64,000 nucleotides of DNA from an uncultured Flavobacteriaceae bacterium. Its GTDB lineage: Bacteria; Bacteroidota; Bacteroidia; Flavobacteriales; Flavobacteriaceae. The DNA is taken from positions 496,001 through 560,000 of the forward strand of contig CANMFO010000002.1 in NCBI GenBank assembly GCA_947497245.1, in the 5' to 3' direction. The notes below the pieces were generated by a model, which saw only the letters and a list, made by a program, of their open reading frames with translations, was not told the origin of the DNA and made no database searches. Positions 9,083 to 18,886 of the stretch are shown piece after piece (the first letter of the stretch is position 1; every line of letters starts with the position of its first letter). Position numbers and translations under genes: made by a program.

Positions 9083-10003
9083 CTATTCGTTACATAGGTT
9101 CAAGGCAATGGGCGCTCCCTGTGCCGGACCCCCTCCAGGGTAAGTGGCCACAAGGTTTCCGCTGGGCGCATAAATCTTAAAAGAGATTTCGCCGTAAACA
9201 TCTCCCGGAAAAAACCAATCGGCCGAGGTTATGCCACTGGGCATCGTTATGGTCGCGGTACCCGCACTGACACCGTCGGTACAATCAAACGAAGACGCTA
9301 GATACGGGGAGCACAGACCTACCTCAAAAACCTGGCCGGTATTCAAGGTTACCGTGATTCCCGATCCCCCATTGGCATCATCTGTTTGCCAACCATCTCC
9401 ATAAGAATCCGCCATTTCCACTCTCCAGTCCCCTGCGGGCACTTCGGAAAGTACGCAGATGACCGTGGCAGAGTAATCCAAAGGAGAGCTAAAGAAGAGT
9501 TCCCCTCGAACGCTATCCCCAGTGTTGGCCGCTGAAAAAACAGTGCCGTTCACCATTTTTATCACTACCGAGAACAACAGGGCATCCCCACCGTCTATGA
9601 TGACCGGGTCAATTCCAAGAGCCGAGACGGCATTGGATCCGGTTGTCTCAAAGGTCTTTTGTGGAAAGCCATCGGAATTCGCCGTAAGTGATGAAGGGGC
9701 GACAGATTCCAATAGGACAGCAGCTGCAGATTCAGCACCGTCCGTGTTGTTGTCAACGAACGCTACCATGAAATCTACTGAAGCGACATCGCTTATATCA
9801 CTGGACACCAATTCCCCGGTTATGGAATAGGTAGAGGCCGCCAGATCGTTTTTATTAATGGTCCCCCCATTGTCTATGTTTCTAAAAAAGGCCCCTTGTT
9901 CAATTTGGGTGGCCGACAAATGGGGTGTTTTGTCCTCATCTTCGCAGGACGCTAGTCCGGCGAAAACTGCCAAAATGATAAATATTCTATTAATGTTTTT
10001 CAT
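9083..10003 (-). CDS. SusE-position lipoprotein, third gene of the SusCD operon
   Basis: A 306-residue lipoprotein: lipobox LASC with Cys20, followed by the acidic EDED run typical of surface-exposed Bacteroidota lipoproteins. It is beta-rich throughout. Near residue 205 is DSYGDGWQTDD, the D-x-YGDGW motif known from calcium-associated secreted adhesion or binding modules of Bacteroidota. It lies 11 bases after the SusD stop, so it is in the same transcript. Position and lipidation suggest an accessory glycan- or peptide-binding lipoprotein (SusE/F-like role), but I see no clear family match. Confidence 0.78.
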   Translation of the reverse strand: MKNINRIFIILAVFAGLASCEDEDKTPHLSATQIEQGAFFRNIDNGGTINKNDLAASTYSITGELVSSDISDVASVDFMVAFVDNNTDGAESAAAVLLESVAPSSLTANSDGFPQKTFETTGSNAVSALGIDPVIIDGGDALLFSVVIKMVNGTVFSAANTGDSVRGELFFSSPLDYSATVICVLSEVPAGDWRVEMADSYGDGWQTDDANGGSGITVTLNTGQVFEVGLCSPYLASSFDCTDGVSAGTATITMPSGITSADWFFPGDVYGEISFKIYAPSGNLVATYPGGGPAQGAPIALNLCNE

Positions 10004-10014
10004 AGTTTTATATT

Positions 10015-11691
10015 TTAAAAGTCCAGATCAGCAGAGTTTAAATCCCAAAATACCTTCACCGCTTGGTTTGCCTTGGGCGAGATATTCGGGTTGTTGTCGA
10101 TTGCGACAGAAGGATATTTGAACGAACGGATGAAAGCTCCCGAGGCCTGTAATTGCGTTGGTGTCAAGTTCCTTGGCATCCCGGTTCTTCTGTAGTTGTT
10201 GTACGCTTCGACCGAGTTTCCCCAACTGGCGATATAGGCCTGGGTCATAATGACGTTCAATTTGTCCTCATCGGTGGCCGCGGCATTGTATGCCCCGGTG
10301 ATTTCCGTCACATAGGCATCCACATCGGCCGCATCGGAAGCCAAACTACTCGCAGCGGTATTGGAATCAAAATTGAGTACTTTGTCCATCGAGGCCCGGA
10401 TACCCGCTTCGAGCATCGCAACCGCATTGTCCGTGGTGCCCAGGGTCAACGCCGCCTCGGCCCTCATGAAATAAACAAAGGACGACATCAGCACGGGATT
10501 TATGCCCGCACCGCCCATACCGGACGCTTTTCCGACAGCGGAAAAGGAATCGTCGTCAAACTTGCCCCCGATGGGGTAGGTGCCCCAAGTGGTTATTTTA
10601 TCCGAATCGGAAGGCAGCCCTTGCGCATCCCCGTGGATCCTTCCCCAGTACCCTTCGCCAATGGAAGTACAGAACGGATCGACTCCCACGGTATAATGGG
10701 TAGGGAAGTTTTCCGCTAAACAGGGAAAATCAAAGATACCTTGCGCATCCGCGGCAGGATAATCGTTCACCTGTCTATAGAAGTAGTACCTGGTCCTTGG
10801 GTCGGCATCGTTGAACCCGTGCACCATGAGGTTCATGAAGTACATGTTCATGTACTCCCCACTGGGGGTATTCTCATAGTTGTTGATGAATTGGGGATGC
10901 CTGACATCCGGAGCCGATGAATTGGAGCCGTAGAAAATGGCGAAGTCATCAGCGGCGGCATCTATCAGGTCACCATCGGCAAGGAGGGCGTTGATACCGG
11001 CCAGGGAAGCAGCCGAGTCGACCAACCTGGTATTGTTGTAGATCCTGAGTTTTAGCGTTTTGGCCAAAGTCGTCCATTTCGCGGTATCTCCAAAGAAGAA
11101 GATATCTCCGGTCGAAGGAATACTGGTCGCCGGGGTTTGGGCCAAATTCGCAATGGCCTCGTCCAATAGGCTCAGAGCCGTTGCATATACTGCCGCATCA
11201 TCATCCAAGGTTGGATTGAACTCATCGGAACCCTGAAATGCGTCCGAATAGGGAACATCTCCAAAATAATCGACCAAGGTGGTCATAGTATAGGATTCCA
11301 AAATCTGGGCTACCCCCTTATGGTGAAAAAGCGCGTTGTCATCGGAAATGGACTTTACGGTTTGGATGTCCGAAAGGTGTCCACTGTAACTCTGCCTCCA
11401 GATATCGTCGAACTCACCTGGGGCATACGCATTGTCATACAATGGGCCGTACATATGTAGCATTCGAACCACTTCCATACCGGCTTCAAAACCATCCCGG
11501 TTGTCTTCATCGTCTTCCCCCAGCCATTTTGCAAAATTCAGCATGGCCCCATTGAGCAACAGGTTGATATCCGAATTTTCCGGAGAGGCCGTATTGGGGT
11601 TATTGTTCACATCCAAATCAATGGATTCGCACGATCCCAGCCCTATCAACACGGATAGGAGGATTATGGATATTTTATATTTTGTATTCAT
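10015..11691 (-). CDS. SusD/RagB-like nutrient-binding outer-membrane lipoprotein
   Basis: A 558-residue lipoprotein. The start at 11691 (MNTKYKIS) gives a clean signal peptide with lipobox LGSC and Cys21; the 11 residues encoded upstream are not signal-like. LDVNNNPNTA just after the lipobox, GLL-type helices (INLLLNGAMLNFA) and the C-terminal NNPNISPKANQAVKVFWD match the SusD-like_2 group. SusD proteins form the lid over the SusC channel on the cell surface and bind the imported oligomer. The SusC gene ends 19 bases upstream. The imported substrate cannot be told, as no degradative enzyme is encoded beside it. Confidence 0.92.
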   Translation of the reverse strand: MNTKYKISIILLSVLIGLGSCESIDLDVNNNPNTASPENSDINLLLNGAMLNFAKWLGEDDEDNRDGFEAGMEVVRMLHMYGPLYDNAYAPGEFDDIWRQSYSGHLSDIQTVKSISDDNALFHHKGVAQILESYTMTTLVDYFGDVPYSDAFQGSDEFNPTLDDDAAVYATALSLLDEAIANLAQTPATSIPSTGDIFFFGDTAKWTTLAKTLKLRIYNNTRLVDSAASLAGINALLADGDLIDAAADDFAIFYGSNSSAPDVRHPQFINNYENTPSGEYMNMYFMNLMVHGFNDADPRTRYYFYRQVNDYPAADAQGIFDFPCLAENFPTHYTVGVDPFCTSIGEGYWGRIHGDAQGLPSDSDKITTWGTYPIGGKFDDDSFSAVGKASGMGGAGINPVLMSSFVYFMRAEAALTLGTTDNAVAMLEAGIRASMDKVLNFDSNTAASSLASDAADVDAYVTEITGAYNAAATDEDKLNVIMTQAYIASWGNSVEAYNNYRRTGMPRNLTPTQLQASGAFIRSFKYPSVAIDNNPNISPKANQAVKVFWDLNSADLDF

Positions 11692-11710
11692 AATTATTTT
11701 TTTTGTTTTT

Positions 11711-14700
11711 TTAGAATGATGCACGAACCGTTATACCATATCGCTTGGCAGTTGGCCCTGTTAATAGATCAAAACCTCTGGAGTTACCAACGCCCTCACT
11801 CGATATCGATGGGTCAAAGTTGATGGAATCGGGAAAGTTGAAGGCCTTGAACCATAAGTTGTTCCCAGTGGCCGTGAAGGTGATATTGCCAAAAGGAGTC
11901 TTTTCCAGCGCTTTTTTGGGTACGCTGTAGGATAGGGATATTTCCCTTAGCCTCAAGTGGGTGGCATCATAGACCCTGAATTCATCCCCACCTAGGTTCT
12001 CCCAATAATGGTCGTTTGCGGTGACCTGAATGTCGTTGGGTGTTCCGTCTTGTTTGACACCTGGGGCAATGACGGGTATGGTCCGGTCAAAATCGGTTTC
12101 CCCTGCCAAACCTCGAATGGTCAAGGTAGCGGCCGTAGCGGAGTACATTTCACCGCCGTGCTGATAGTTCCATTGCATACCGAGCGTCAGGTTCTTATAG
12201 GTCAAGGTATTGATCAACGTACTTTGCCAATCTGGATTGGGATCCCCGATTATTCCTATTTCATCCGCGTCCAGGTAAAGACCATCGGAACCTACGATCG
12301 GATTTCCGTTCGCGTCCCTTTGGACAACCGTACCCAGCATGGTGTTAAAAGGCTGTCCCTGAATAGCAAAGTTTCCAAGATTCGAGAACGGTCCGGAGAG
12401 AAAAAGTTGATCTTCCTCACCTCCCGGCAATTCCGTTACGGTACTTTCATAAGCATCGAAATTGGCGATGAAGTTCCATCTGAAGTCGTCGGTAAGTACC
12501 GGGGTAATGTTGAATCCGGCTTCAAAACCTTTGGTTTCCAGTTTACCTGCATTCACCGCGGTAACCGTGTACCCACTGGAAGGGTCGAGCCTTTTGTCCA
12601 GGATCTGATCGGTGGCTTCCTTGGTGTAGACACTACCTTCAAAACCAAATCTGTTGTTGAAGGCCTTTAGGTCAAGACCGAGCTCTATTTCCGAGACCAA
12701 TTCGGGCTTCAGGTTTGAGTTCCCCAATCTGTTTACGCCACTATCGCCAATATTGACCGGGCTACCATTGATGTTGACCGGGTTGCCATTGGAGTCCAAC
12801 CAGTCTTTGGCGGCTACCCCGAGGCGATCTCTGGTCACGTAAGGATCCGCGAAGTTGGCGGAACTACCGTATCCCAGTCTCAGTTTTAAATAGTTCAGAC
12901 CGTTTTGACTGGTTAGCCCGTTGAACGCGGAAGTAGGTATAAAGGAAATACTGGCACTTGGATAGGCAAGTGAATTGTTGCCTCTTTCGTGGGTCGAGGA
13001 CCAATCGTTCCTCCCTGCGACGTTAAAGTACACAAAACTGTTGTATCCCACGGTTGCCGATAAATAGGCTCCGTAGACATTTTCCTGTTCGCTGTAAAGA
13101 TCCGTTGCCACCTTGTCCTCAAAGTTGTTGGCGAAGAATGTGCCGTAAATCAGCTGTTTGTCATATTGTACCGAAGAGGATGTCAAGGTATTTCTTCTGG
13201 CGTTCGCCCCGGCGGTAACCGTCAGGTTCAGTTTTTCGGAAAAGTCCTTGTTGTAGTTCAACAAAATGGAGTGGTCCCAAATTTTGCCGGTATACCTGGA
13301 TTCATAGTACAGACCGTCCGGCAGGTAGATACCTCCCTTGTTCACCTTAAAGGCGGACGTTTCGTTGTAACCATCAAAACCGGTCCTCCAGGTCGCGGAA
13401 AGTGCATCGTTGAATTGATAGGTGCCCGCCATGGAAAAGAACACCCGGTCGGTGACCTCGGAATCAATTTCATTTTCTGCGGTCCACCTCGGGTTTTGGA
13501 TACTGTTCGTGGATCGGTAGTAGACACTTCTATGAAGGTCATCTTCGAATGGCAGTCCCATTAGATCCACAGATCTTGGGGTGTACAGCACATTGGCGAA
13601 AATACCGGAACCTCCCGAGGAAACGTTGCTCGATCCCGTACTTGCTGCGTTCGGTGGGTTCTTTTTGGAAGTATTTGCATAGTTCATTGTCCCGGTTATG
13701 GTAAACTTGTTGGACAACTTGGCCGTACCGCCAACGCTAAAGTTGTTTCGTCTTAGCTTGTTGTTGGGGGTAAACCCTTTTTGATCGGTATTGGAATAGC
13801 TAAGGTTGAAACTGCCGGCTTCCGTAGCTTTTGAAATATTGATATTGTTGATGGCTGTGTAACCGGGTCGAAAAAAGCGGTCCACACTATTATAGGGTTT
13901 GTATTGGTAATCCGTGTTTCCAGCAAATTGGGGAAACGATAGATCGAAGCTTCCACCTCCTTGTTGCACGGAACTATAAGCATTTCCGGAATACGGGTGA
14001 AGGATCGTTTCGCCGGTCAGTTCCGAGCCCCAGTTACTGAAGGCCTTACCTCTACTTTGTTGCCACCCGTTCCCGTAGCGGTCCTGATAATCCGGGGTGG
14101 AGGATATTTTCTCTACATAGTACGAGGAATTTACCGTGATTTCCATTTTGGATTTGGACAAGGTCCCGGCTCCTGCTTTTGTCGTGATGAGAATCACACC
14201 ATTTCGCCCTTGCTCACCATAAAGCACGGTTGCGCTCAATCCTTTTAGAACACTTAAGCTCGAAATGTTGTTGGGGTCAAGGTCAAGCAACCTACTGGCC
14301 GAGTTGTTTCCCGATTCACTGGTGGAAAAGGTGCTCGTTTCGTTTGTTGCATTGGAAAAGGGAACACCGTCCACGATGATGAGCGGTTGGTTGTCACCTG
14401 TCATGGTAGAAAACCCACGGATGGTAATGTTGGTACCACTACCTGCCATACCGCTTCCTCCCAGTACGTTTACACCGGCCACCTGTCCGGAAAGCGCGCG
14501 TGCCACATCGGTCTCGGGTCGTTCAGAAATAGCTTCTCCCTCTAGGGTGGTAACGGCATACCCTAGAGCCTTTTTCTCTCTCCGTACCCCTTGGGCGGTC
14601 ACGACCACTTCTTCGAGGGCTTGGGCATCTTCTTGCATCTGTACGTCGACGACATTCTCCGCACCGATGGTTTGTCTTACATCTTTTTGTCCTATGTAGG

Positions 14701-14920
14701 AAAAAAGTAAGACTTGTCCGGCACTACCCTGAATCGCGTAGTTTCCATCAAAATCGGTTTGGGTGCCGCTGGTGGTACCTTCTACAACAATGTTGACTCC
14801 GGGAAGCGGCAGACCATCCTGGTCCGTCACCGTACCGGTAATCGTTTTGTCTTGTGCATACGAAAGGTGCACAACTAACGCCAATAGCAGCGTTAGCATT
14901 CCATTAAGTTTTGTTCTCAT
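11711..14920 (-). CDS. SusC/RagA TonB-linked outer-membrane transporter
   Basis: A 1069-residue TonB-dependent transporter. I use the ATG at 14920 (MRTKLNGML), directly before the signal peptide ending LSYAQ. Domains in order: a carboxypeptidase-regulatory-like beta-sandwich (ITGTVTDQDGLPLPGVNI), a TonB-box/plug entry (ALEEVVVTAQGVRREKKALG), the plug with TIRGFSTM and IIVDGVPF, and a 22-strand-type barrel ending in an aromatic residue (TVRASF). It is energised by TonB-ExbBD and imports oligomers delivered by SusD. It heads a three-gene minus-strand operon. No sigma/anti-sigma pair or hybrid two-component regulator is next to it. Confidence 0.96.
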   Translation of the reverse strand: MRTKLNGMLTLLLALVVHLSYAQDKTITGTVTDQDGLPLPGVNIVVEGTTSGTQTDFDGNYAIQGSAGQVLLFSYIGQKDVRQTIGAENVVDVQMQEDAQALEEVVVTAQGVRREKKALGYAVTTLEGEAISERPETDVARALSGQVAGVNVLGGSGMAGSGTNITIRGFSTMTGDNQPLIIVDGVPFSNATNETSTFSTSESGNNSASRLLDLDPNNISSLSVLKGLSATVLYGEQGRNGVILITTKAGAGTLSKSKMEITVNSSYYVEKISSTPDYQDRYGNGWQQSRGKAFSNWGSELTGETILHPYSGNAYSSVQQGGGSFDLSFPQFAGNTDYQYKPYNSVDRFFRPGYTAINNINISKATEAGSFNLSYSNTDQKGFTPNNKLRRNNFSVGGTAKLSNKFTITGTMNYANTSKKNPPNAASTGSSNVSSGGSGIFANVLYTPRSVDLMGLPFEDDLHRSVYYRSTNSIQNPRWTAENEIDSEVTDRVFFSMAGTYQFNDALSATWRTGFDGYNETSAFKVNKGGIYLPDGLYYESRYTGKIWDHSILLNYNKDFSEKLNLTVTAGANARRNTLTSSSVQYDKQLIYGTFFANNFEDKVATDLYSEQENVYGAYLSATVGYNSFVYFNVAGRNDWSSTHERGNNSLAYPSASISFIPTSAFNGLTSQNGLNYLKLRLGYGSSANFADPYVTRDRLGVAAKDWLDSNGNPVNINGSPVNIGDSGVNRLGNSNLKPELVSEIELGLDLKAFNNRFGFEGSVYTKEATDQILDKRLDPSSGYTVTAVNAGKLETKGFEAGFNITPVLTDDFRWNFIANFDAYESTVTELPGGEEDQLFLSGPFSNLGNFAIQGQPFNTMLGTVVQRDANGNPIVGSDGLYLDADEIGIIGDPNPDWQSTLINTLTYKNLTLGMQWNYQHGGEMYSATAATLTIRGLAGETDFDRTIPVIAPGVKQDGTPNDIQVTANDHYWENLGGDEFRVYDATHLRLREISLSYSVPKKALEKTPFGNITFTATGNNLWFKAFNFPDSINFDPSISSEGVGNSRGFDLLTGPTAKRYGITVRASF

Positions 14921-15343
14921 TTTTAAATTATTTGAATTAGCTAGCGGCAAAAATCACAAAAGGAAGTTAATTATCCAAACCTTTTTTAATAAAATTTTAA
15001 GATTTTGGGTGTTAATTGGCAGTTACAACTAAAACAAATGACCTGTTCATACACTTATTATATAACAAATTTTACTTACACGGATTTGGCGATATTTCCG
15101 GTTTATGACCATGGGGGGAAATCACGACAGTGTTCCCGAGCGGTCAGCCAGGCCAAAGAAACACTTCCTTGTGCCGCTTTTGTAGGACGGAAAACGCGGA
15201 ACTTCCCAGGTCGGGAAACGGAGATCGTTTTCCCGATGGAAAAAATCATAAAAAATTAATTGTCGGGGATTTGAATTATTGTCAAATATTACTACATTTG
15301 CCACCCCTTAAACAGGGGGTAAGTTTTTATACATATAATATAT
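14921..15343. other. Divergent regulatory region between susC and rpsL
   Basis: 423 bases with no gene. The right part holds the consensus promoter of the str operon (15271-15300). Upstream of it is a hairpin at 15211-15236 (TCGGGAAACG, loop GAGAT, CGTTTTCCCGA with one bulged T) that is not followed by a T run on either strand. A short CCCCT/AGGGG stem at 15304-15318 would lie at the very 5' end of the rpsL mRNA. I could not identify an exact TAnnTTTG box for the minus-strand susC gene, whose leader is AT-rich. Confidence 0.6.
15271..15300 (+). promoter_or_regulatory. Promoter of the rpsL (str) operon
   Basis: TTG at 15271-15273, a 19-base spacer, and TACATTTG at 15293-15300: an exact match to the Bacteroidota primary-sigma consensus TTG-N19-TAnnTTTG. 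Transcription would start near 15306, leaving a leader of about 38 bases before the rpsL ATG. It is the only strong promoter seen ahead of the ribosomal block. Confidence 0.85.
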
Positions 15344-15718
15344 ATGCCAACAATTTCACAATTAGTACGAAAAGGAAGGACCACGATTACTAAGAAGAGT
15401 AAATCGGCTGCTTTGGATTCGTGCCCACAACGAAGAGGGGTTTGTACCCGTGTTTATACCACTACACCAAAGAAACCAAACTCTGCCATGAGAAAAGTGG
15501 CCAGGGTAAGGTTGACGAACGGGAAAGAGGTGAACGCATACATCCCCGGGGAAGGGCACAACTTGCAAGAGCACTCGATAGTATTAGTAAGGGGCGGAAG
15601 GGTAAAGGATTTGCCAGGAGTTAGGTATCATATCGTAAGGGGGGCACTCGACACCGCTGGTGTTGCGGGCAGGACCCAACGTAGATCCAAGTACGGAGCA
15701 AAACGCCCAAAGAAGTAA
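15344..15718 (+). CDS. rpsL: 30S ribosomal protein S12
   Basis: A 124-residue decoding-site protein of the small subunit, first gene of the str operon. Family signatures include [18 protein letters not shown] and EGHNLQEHS. The lysines whose change usually gives streptomycin resistance are wild type: Lys43 (in PKKPNS) and Lys88 (in GRVKDLPG). The C-terminus [11 protein letters not shown] is typical. The 71-base gap to rpsG contains a hairpin that may be an S7 operator. Confidence 0.99.
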   Translation: MPTISQLVRKGRTTITKKSKSAALDSCPQRRGVCTRVYTTTPKKPNSAMRKVARVRLTNGKEVNAYIPGEGHNLQEHSIVLVRGGRVKDLPGVRYHIVRGALDTAGVAGRTQRRSKYGAKRPKK

Positions 15719-15728
15719 AACAGCGATA

Positions 15729-15762
15729 AGATGGGGCATTGTTGAACAATTGGCCCTCATCT
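15729..15762 (+). promoter_or_regulatory. Hairpin between rpsL and rpsG, possible S7 translational operator
   Basis: An imperfect inverted repeat starting 10 bases after the rpsL stop: AGATGGGGC and TTG on the left pair with CAA and GGCCCTCATCT on the right, with small bulges. In Escherichia coli, S7 binds the rpsL-rpsG intercistronic mRNA and represses its own synthesis. The position here is the same, but the fold and binding are inferred. Confidence 0.45.
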
Positions 15763-15789
15763 GAAACTAAAAACTTTTAAGAAGAAGTA

Positions 15790-16266
15790 ATGAGAAAAAA
15801 GCAGGCAAAAAAACGGCCTTTGTTGCCCGATCCAAGATTTAACGATCAATTGGTGACGCGATTCGTCAATATGATGATGTGGGATGGCAAAAAATCCGTT
15901 GCATTTAGTGTTTTCTACGATGCCATGGATATTGTGGAGGAAAAGAAGACCGATGAAGAAAAAACGGCCCTGGAATTATGGAAAGACGCTTTGTCGAACG
16001 TAATGCCCCATGTGGAAGTACGAAGTAGAAGGGTTGGTGGCGCGACCTTCCAAATCCCAATGCAGATCCGTCCGGATAGAAAAATCTCCACGGCAATGAA
16101 GTGGTTGATCAGCTATGCCAGAAAACGAAATGAAAAAGGGATGGCGCAGAAATTGGCCGCTGAAGTATTGGCCGCTTCCAAAGAAGAAGGTGCGGCGGTC
16201 AAGAAAAGAATGGATACCCACAAAATGGCCGAGGCCAACAAAGCATTCTCTCACTTTAGATTTTAA
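15790..16266 (+). CDS. rpsG: 30S ribosomal protein S7
   Basis: A 158-residue head-nucleating protein of the small subunit. Signatures: [17 protein letters not shown] at the N-terminus, [16 protein letters not shown] in the middle and AFSHFRF at the end. It assembles the 16S rRNA 3' major domain and contacts tRNA at the exit site. Only 5 bases separate it from fusA. The 71-base gap before it is unusually large for this operon and holds a candidate autoregulatory hairpin. Confidence 0.98.
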   Translation: MRKKQAKKRPLLPDPRFNDQLVTRFVNMMMWDGKKSVAFSVFYDAMDIVEEKKTDEEKTALELWKDALSNVMPHVEVRSRRVGGATFQIPMQIRPDRKISTAMKWLISYARKRNEKGMAQKLAAEVLAASKEEGAAVKKRMDTHKMAEANKAFSHFRF

Positions 16267-16271
16267 TCATA

Positions 16272-18398
16272 ATGGCTAGGGATTTAAAATACACAAGAAA
16301 TATAGGAATTGCGGCGCATATCGATGCCGGAAAGACTACGACTACGGAGCGTATCCTGTATTATACGGGAGTTAGCCATAAAATTGGTGAAGTGCATGAC
16401 GGTGCGGCCACCATGGACTGGATGGAGCAGGAGCAGGAGCGTGGAATTACCATTACTTCCGCGGCCACGACCTGTGAATGGAATTTTCCAAGCGAGAACG
16501 GAAAACCGACAGCCGATGCCAAAGGATATCACTTTAACATCATCGATACTCCCGGACACGTTGATTTTACCGTTGAGGTAAACCGTTCGCTACGGGTTTT
16601 GGATGGTTTGGTGTTCCTTTTCAGTGCGGTGGACGGCGTTGAGCCGCAATCGGAGACCAACTGGAGGTTGGCCGATAACTACAAGGTGCCCCGAATGGGT
16701 TTTGTAAACAAAATGGACCGTCAGGGTTCGGACTTCCTGATGGTGTGCAAACAGGTCAAGGACATGTTGAAATCCAATGCCGTGCCCATCGTACTGCCGA
16801 TTGGCGATGAGGCCGATTTCAAGGGTGTCGTGGATTTGGTGAAGAACCGCGCCATTGTATGGCATGAAGAGAATATGGGTGCCACCTTTGATGTGGTGGA
16901 TATCCCTGCCGAGATGGCAGATGAGGTAAAGCAATACCGGGCCGCTTTGATCGAAGCCGTTGCTGAATACGATGAGGCCTTGATGGAAAAATTCTTCGAA
17001 GACGAGGATTCCATTACCGAGGATGAGGTGCATGCAGCACTAAGGGCCGCCGTCATGGATATGAGCATCATTCCAATGATCTGTGGTTCTTCTTTCAAAA
17101 ACAAGGGCGTACAGTTCTTGTTGGACGCCGTTTGTCGTTACTTGCCCTCACCATTGGACAAGGAGGCGATCGAAGGTGTCAATCCAAACACGGAGGAGAC
17201 CATTTCAAGAAAACCCGACGTGAAGGAGCCGTTTTCGGCTTTGGCCTTTAAGATCGCCACGGATCCCTTTGTGGGTCGATTGGCCTTCTTTAGAGCGTAT
17301 TCAGGTAGGTTGGACGCTGGTTCCTATGTATTGAACAACCGCTCCGGAAACAAGGAGCGTATTTCTAGGATCTATCAAATGCACGCCAACAAACAAAATG
17401 CTATCGATCATATCGAAGCCGGTGATATTGGTGCTGCGGTAGGATTCAAGGATATCAAGACGGGGGATACCCTTTCTTCCGAAAAGCATCCGATCATTCT
17501 GGAGAGCATGAACTTTCCAGATCCCGTTATTGGTATTGCGGTGGAGCCCAAGACAAAGGCCGATGTTGATAAGCTCGGTATGTCACTGGCCAAATTGGCC
17601 GAAGAGGACCCCACTTTCCAGGTGAAGACCGACGAGGCTTCGGGCCAGACCATTATCTCTGGTATGGGCGAGCTGCACCTAGATATTATTGTCGACCGCC
17701 TGAGAAGGGAGTTCAAGGTCGATGTCAACCAAGGGCAGCCCCAGGTAGAGTACAAAGAGGCCTTGACAAGGTCTGCCGATCACAGGGAAGTGTACAAGAA
17801 ACAGTCCGGTGGTCGTGGTAAGTTTGCCGATATCGTGTTCACGATGGAGCCAGCGGAAGAAGGAAAGCCAGGCCTGGAATTTGTGAATGTCATTAAAGGA
17901 GGTAATATTCCGCGTGAGTTTATACCTTCTGTAGAAAAAGGATTCAAGGAAGCCATGAAAAATGGGCCATTGGCCGGTTTTGAAATGGACAGTATGAAGA
18001 TTACCCTTAAGGATGGTTCGTTCCACGCTGTGGATTCGGATTCACTGTCGTTCGAACTGGCCGCCAAGATAGGGTATAAGTCGGCCGCAAAAGCGGCACG
18101 TGCCGTATTGATGGAGCCCATCATGAAGATAGAGGTATTGACCCCGGAAGAGAACATGGGCGATATCGTGGGCGACCTTAACCGTAGAAGGGGAACCATA
18201 AGTGATATGAGCGATAGGGCCGGATCTAAGGTGATCAAAGGGGAGGTGCCGCTTTCCGAGATGTTCGGATACGTGACATCGCTCAGAACCTTGTCCTCGG
18301 GTAGGGCCACATCCACCATGGAGTTTTCGCACTATGCGGAGACCCCGACCAATATTGCCGAGGAAGTAATCAAGGCAGCAAAAGGTGTAACCGCTTAA
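16272..18398 (+). CDS. fusA: Elongation factor G
   Basis: A 708-residue translocase GTPase. G-domain motifs: G1 AHIDAGKTT near residue 15, the switch I GITI (in [11 protein letters not shown]), G3 DTPGHVDFT, and G4 NKMDR. Domains II to V follow with the usual GMGELHLDI, ending in [13 protein letters not shown] and [10 protein letters not shown]. It moves tRNA and mRNA through the ribosome and, with RRF, recycles ribosomes. Its place between rpsG and rpsJ shows it is the housekeeping copy. There is no tuf gene after it, unlike in E. coli. Confidence 0.99.
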   Translation: MARDLKYTRNIGIAAHIDAGKTTTTERILYYTGVSHKIGEVHDGAATMDWMEQEQERGITITSAATTCEWNFPSENGKPTADAKGYHFNIIDTPGHVDFTVEVNRSLRVLDGLVFLFSAVDGVEPQSETNWRLADNYKVPRMGFVNKMDRQGSDFLMVCKQVKDMLKSNAVPIVLPIGDEADFKGVVDLVKNRAIVWHEENMGATFDVVDIPAEMADEVKQYRAALIEAVAEYDEALMEKFFEDEDSITEDEVHAALRAAVMDMSIIPMICGSSFKNKGVQFLLDAVCRYLPSPLDKEAIEGVNPNTEETISRKPDVKEPFSALAFKIATDPFVGRLAFFRAYSGRLDAGSYVLNNRSGNKERISRIYQMHANKQNAIDHIEAGDIGAAVGFKDIKTGDTLSSEKHPIILESMNFPDPVIGIAVEPKTKADVDKLGMSLAKLAEEDPTFQVKTDEASGQTIISGMGELHLDIIVDRLRREFKVDVNQGQPQVEYKEALTRSADHREVYKKQSGGRGKFADIVFTMEPAEEGKPGLEFVNVIKGGNIPREFIPSVEKGFKEAMKNGPLAGFEMDSMKITLKDGSFHAVDSDSLSFELAAKIGYKSAAKAARAVLMEPIMKIEVLTPEENMGDIVGDLNRRRGTISDMSDRAGSKVIKGEVPLSEMFGYVTSLRTLSSGRATSTMEFSHYAETPTNIAEEVIKAAKGVTA

Positions 18399-18408
18399 AT
18401 TTTAGAAG

Positions 18409-18714
18409 ATGAGTCAGAAAATCAGGATAAAACTAAAATCTTACGATCACAATTTGGTGGACAAGTCCGCCGAGAAGATCGTAAAGACGGTGAAAACTAC
18501 CGGAGCGGTGGTAACGGGACCCATTCCCCTGCCAACGCACAAAAAGATATTTACGGTCTTGCGTTCGCCCCACGTGAACAAGAAGTCGAGGGAGCAGTTC
18601 CAGTTGAGTTCCTACAAGAGATTGTTGGATATCTACAGTTCCTCGTCCAAGACCATCGACGCTTTGATGAAGTTGGAACTTCCCAGTGGTGTCGAGGTAG
18701 AGATCAAGGTGTGA
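18409..18714 (+). CDS. rpsJ: 30S ribosomal protein S10
   Basis: A 101-residue protein with the S10 signatures [24 protein letters not shown] and [12 protein letters not shown]. It is a small-subunit head protein and also the NusE partner of NusB in antitermination. It begins 10 bases after fusA and so belongs to the str transcript here, while a terminator hairpin and 172 bases separate it from rplC, its usual S10-operon neighbour. Confidence 0.98.
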   Translation: MSQKIRIKLKSYDHNLVDKSAEKIVKTVKTTGAVVTGPIPLPTHKKIFTVLRSPHVNKKSREQFQLSSYKRLLDIYSSSSKTIDALMKLELPSGVEVEIKV

Positions 18715-18795
18715 TGAAACAATCGGTTGCCACGTGTGGCCGAAGCAACATGTCCTGAGCCGCGAGCGAGGGAAAAACGGAGAAAAGAATACATT

Positions 18796-18828
18796 CAGGG
18801 CTGGATGATTTCTTCGCCCTGTTTTTTT
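18796..18828 (+). terminator. Terminator/attenuator between rpsJ and rplC
   Basis: CAGGGC (18796-18801), a 14-base loop, GCCCTG (18816-18821), then seven T (18822-18828). This is a standard intrinsic terminator on the coding strand. No TAnnTTTG promoter is visible in the 58 bases between it and rplC, so the downstream operon may depend on controlled read-through. Confidence 0.78.
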
Positions 18829-18886
18829 GTGAAGAAACAAGATTGAATTGGAATCGATAATTAATAATTAGTAATCAATAATAGAT

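Noticed and set aside
13166-14699. Long plus-strand frames inside the susC gene and similar antisense frames in fusA, secY, glgA and the RND gene
   Set aside because: They mirror the strong coding frames on the other strand, without starts, signals or recognisable domains.
18755-18778. Possible REP-like intergenic repeat (TGTCCTGAGCC then GCGAGGGA) between rpsJ and rplC
   Set aside because: It appears once in the window, so repetition cannot be shown.
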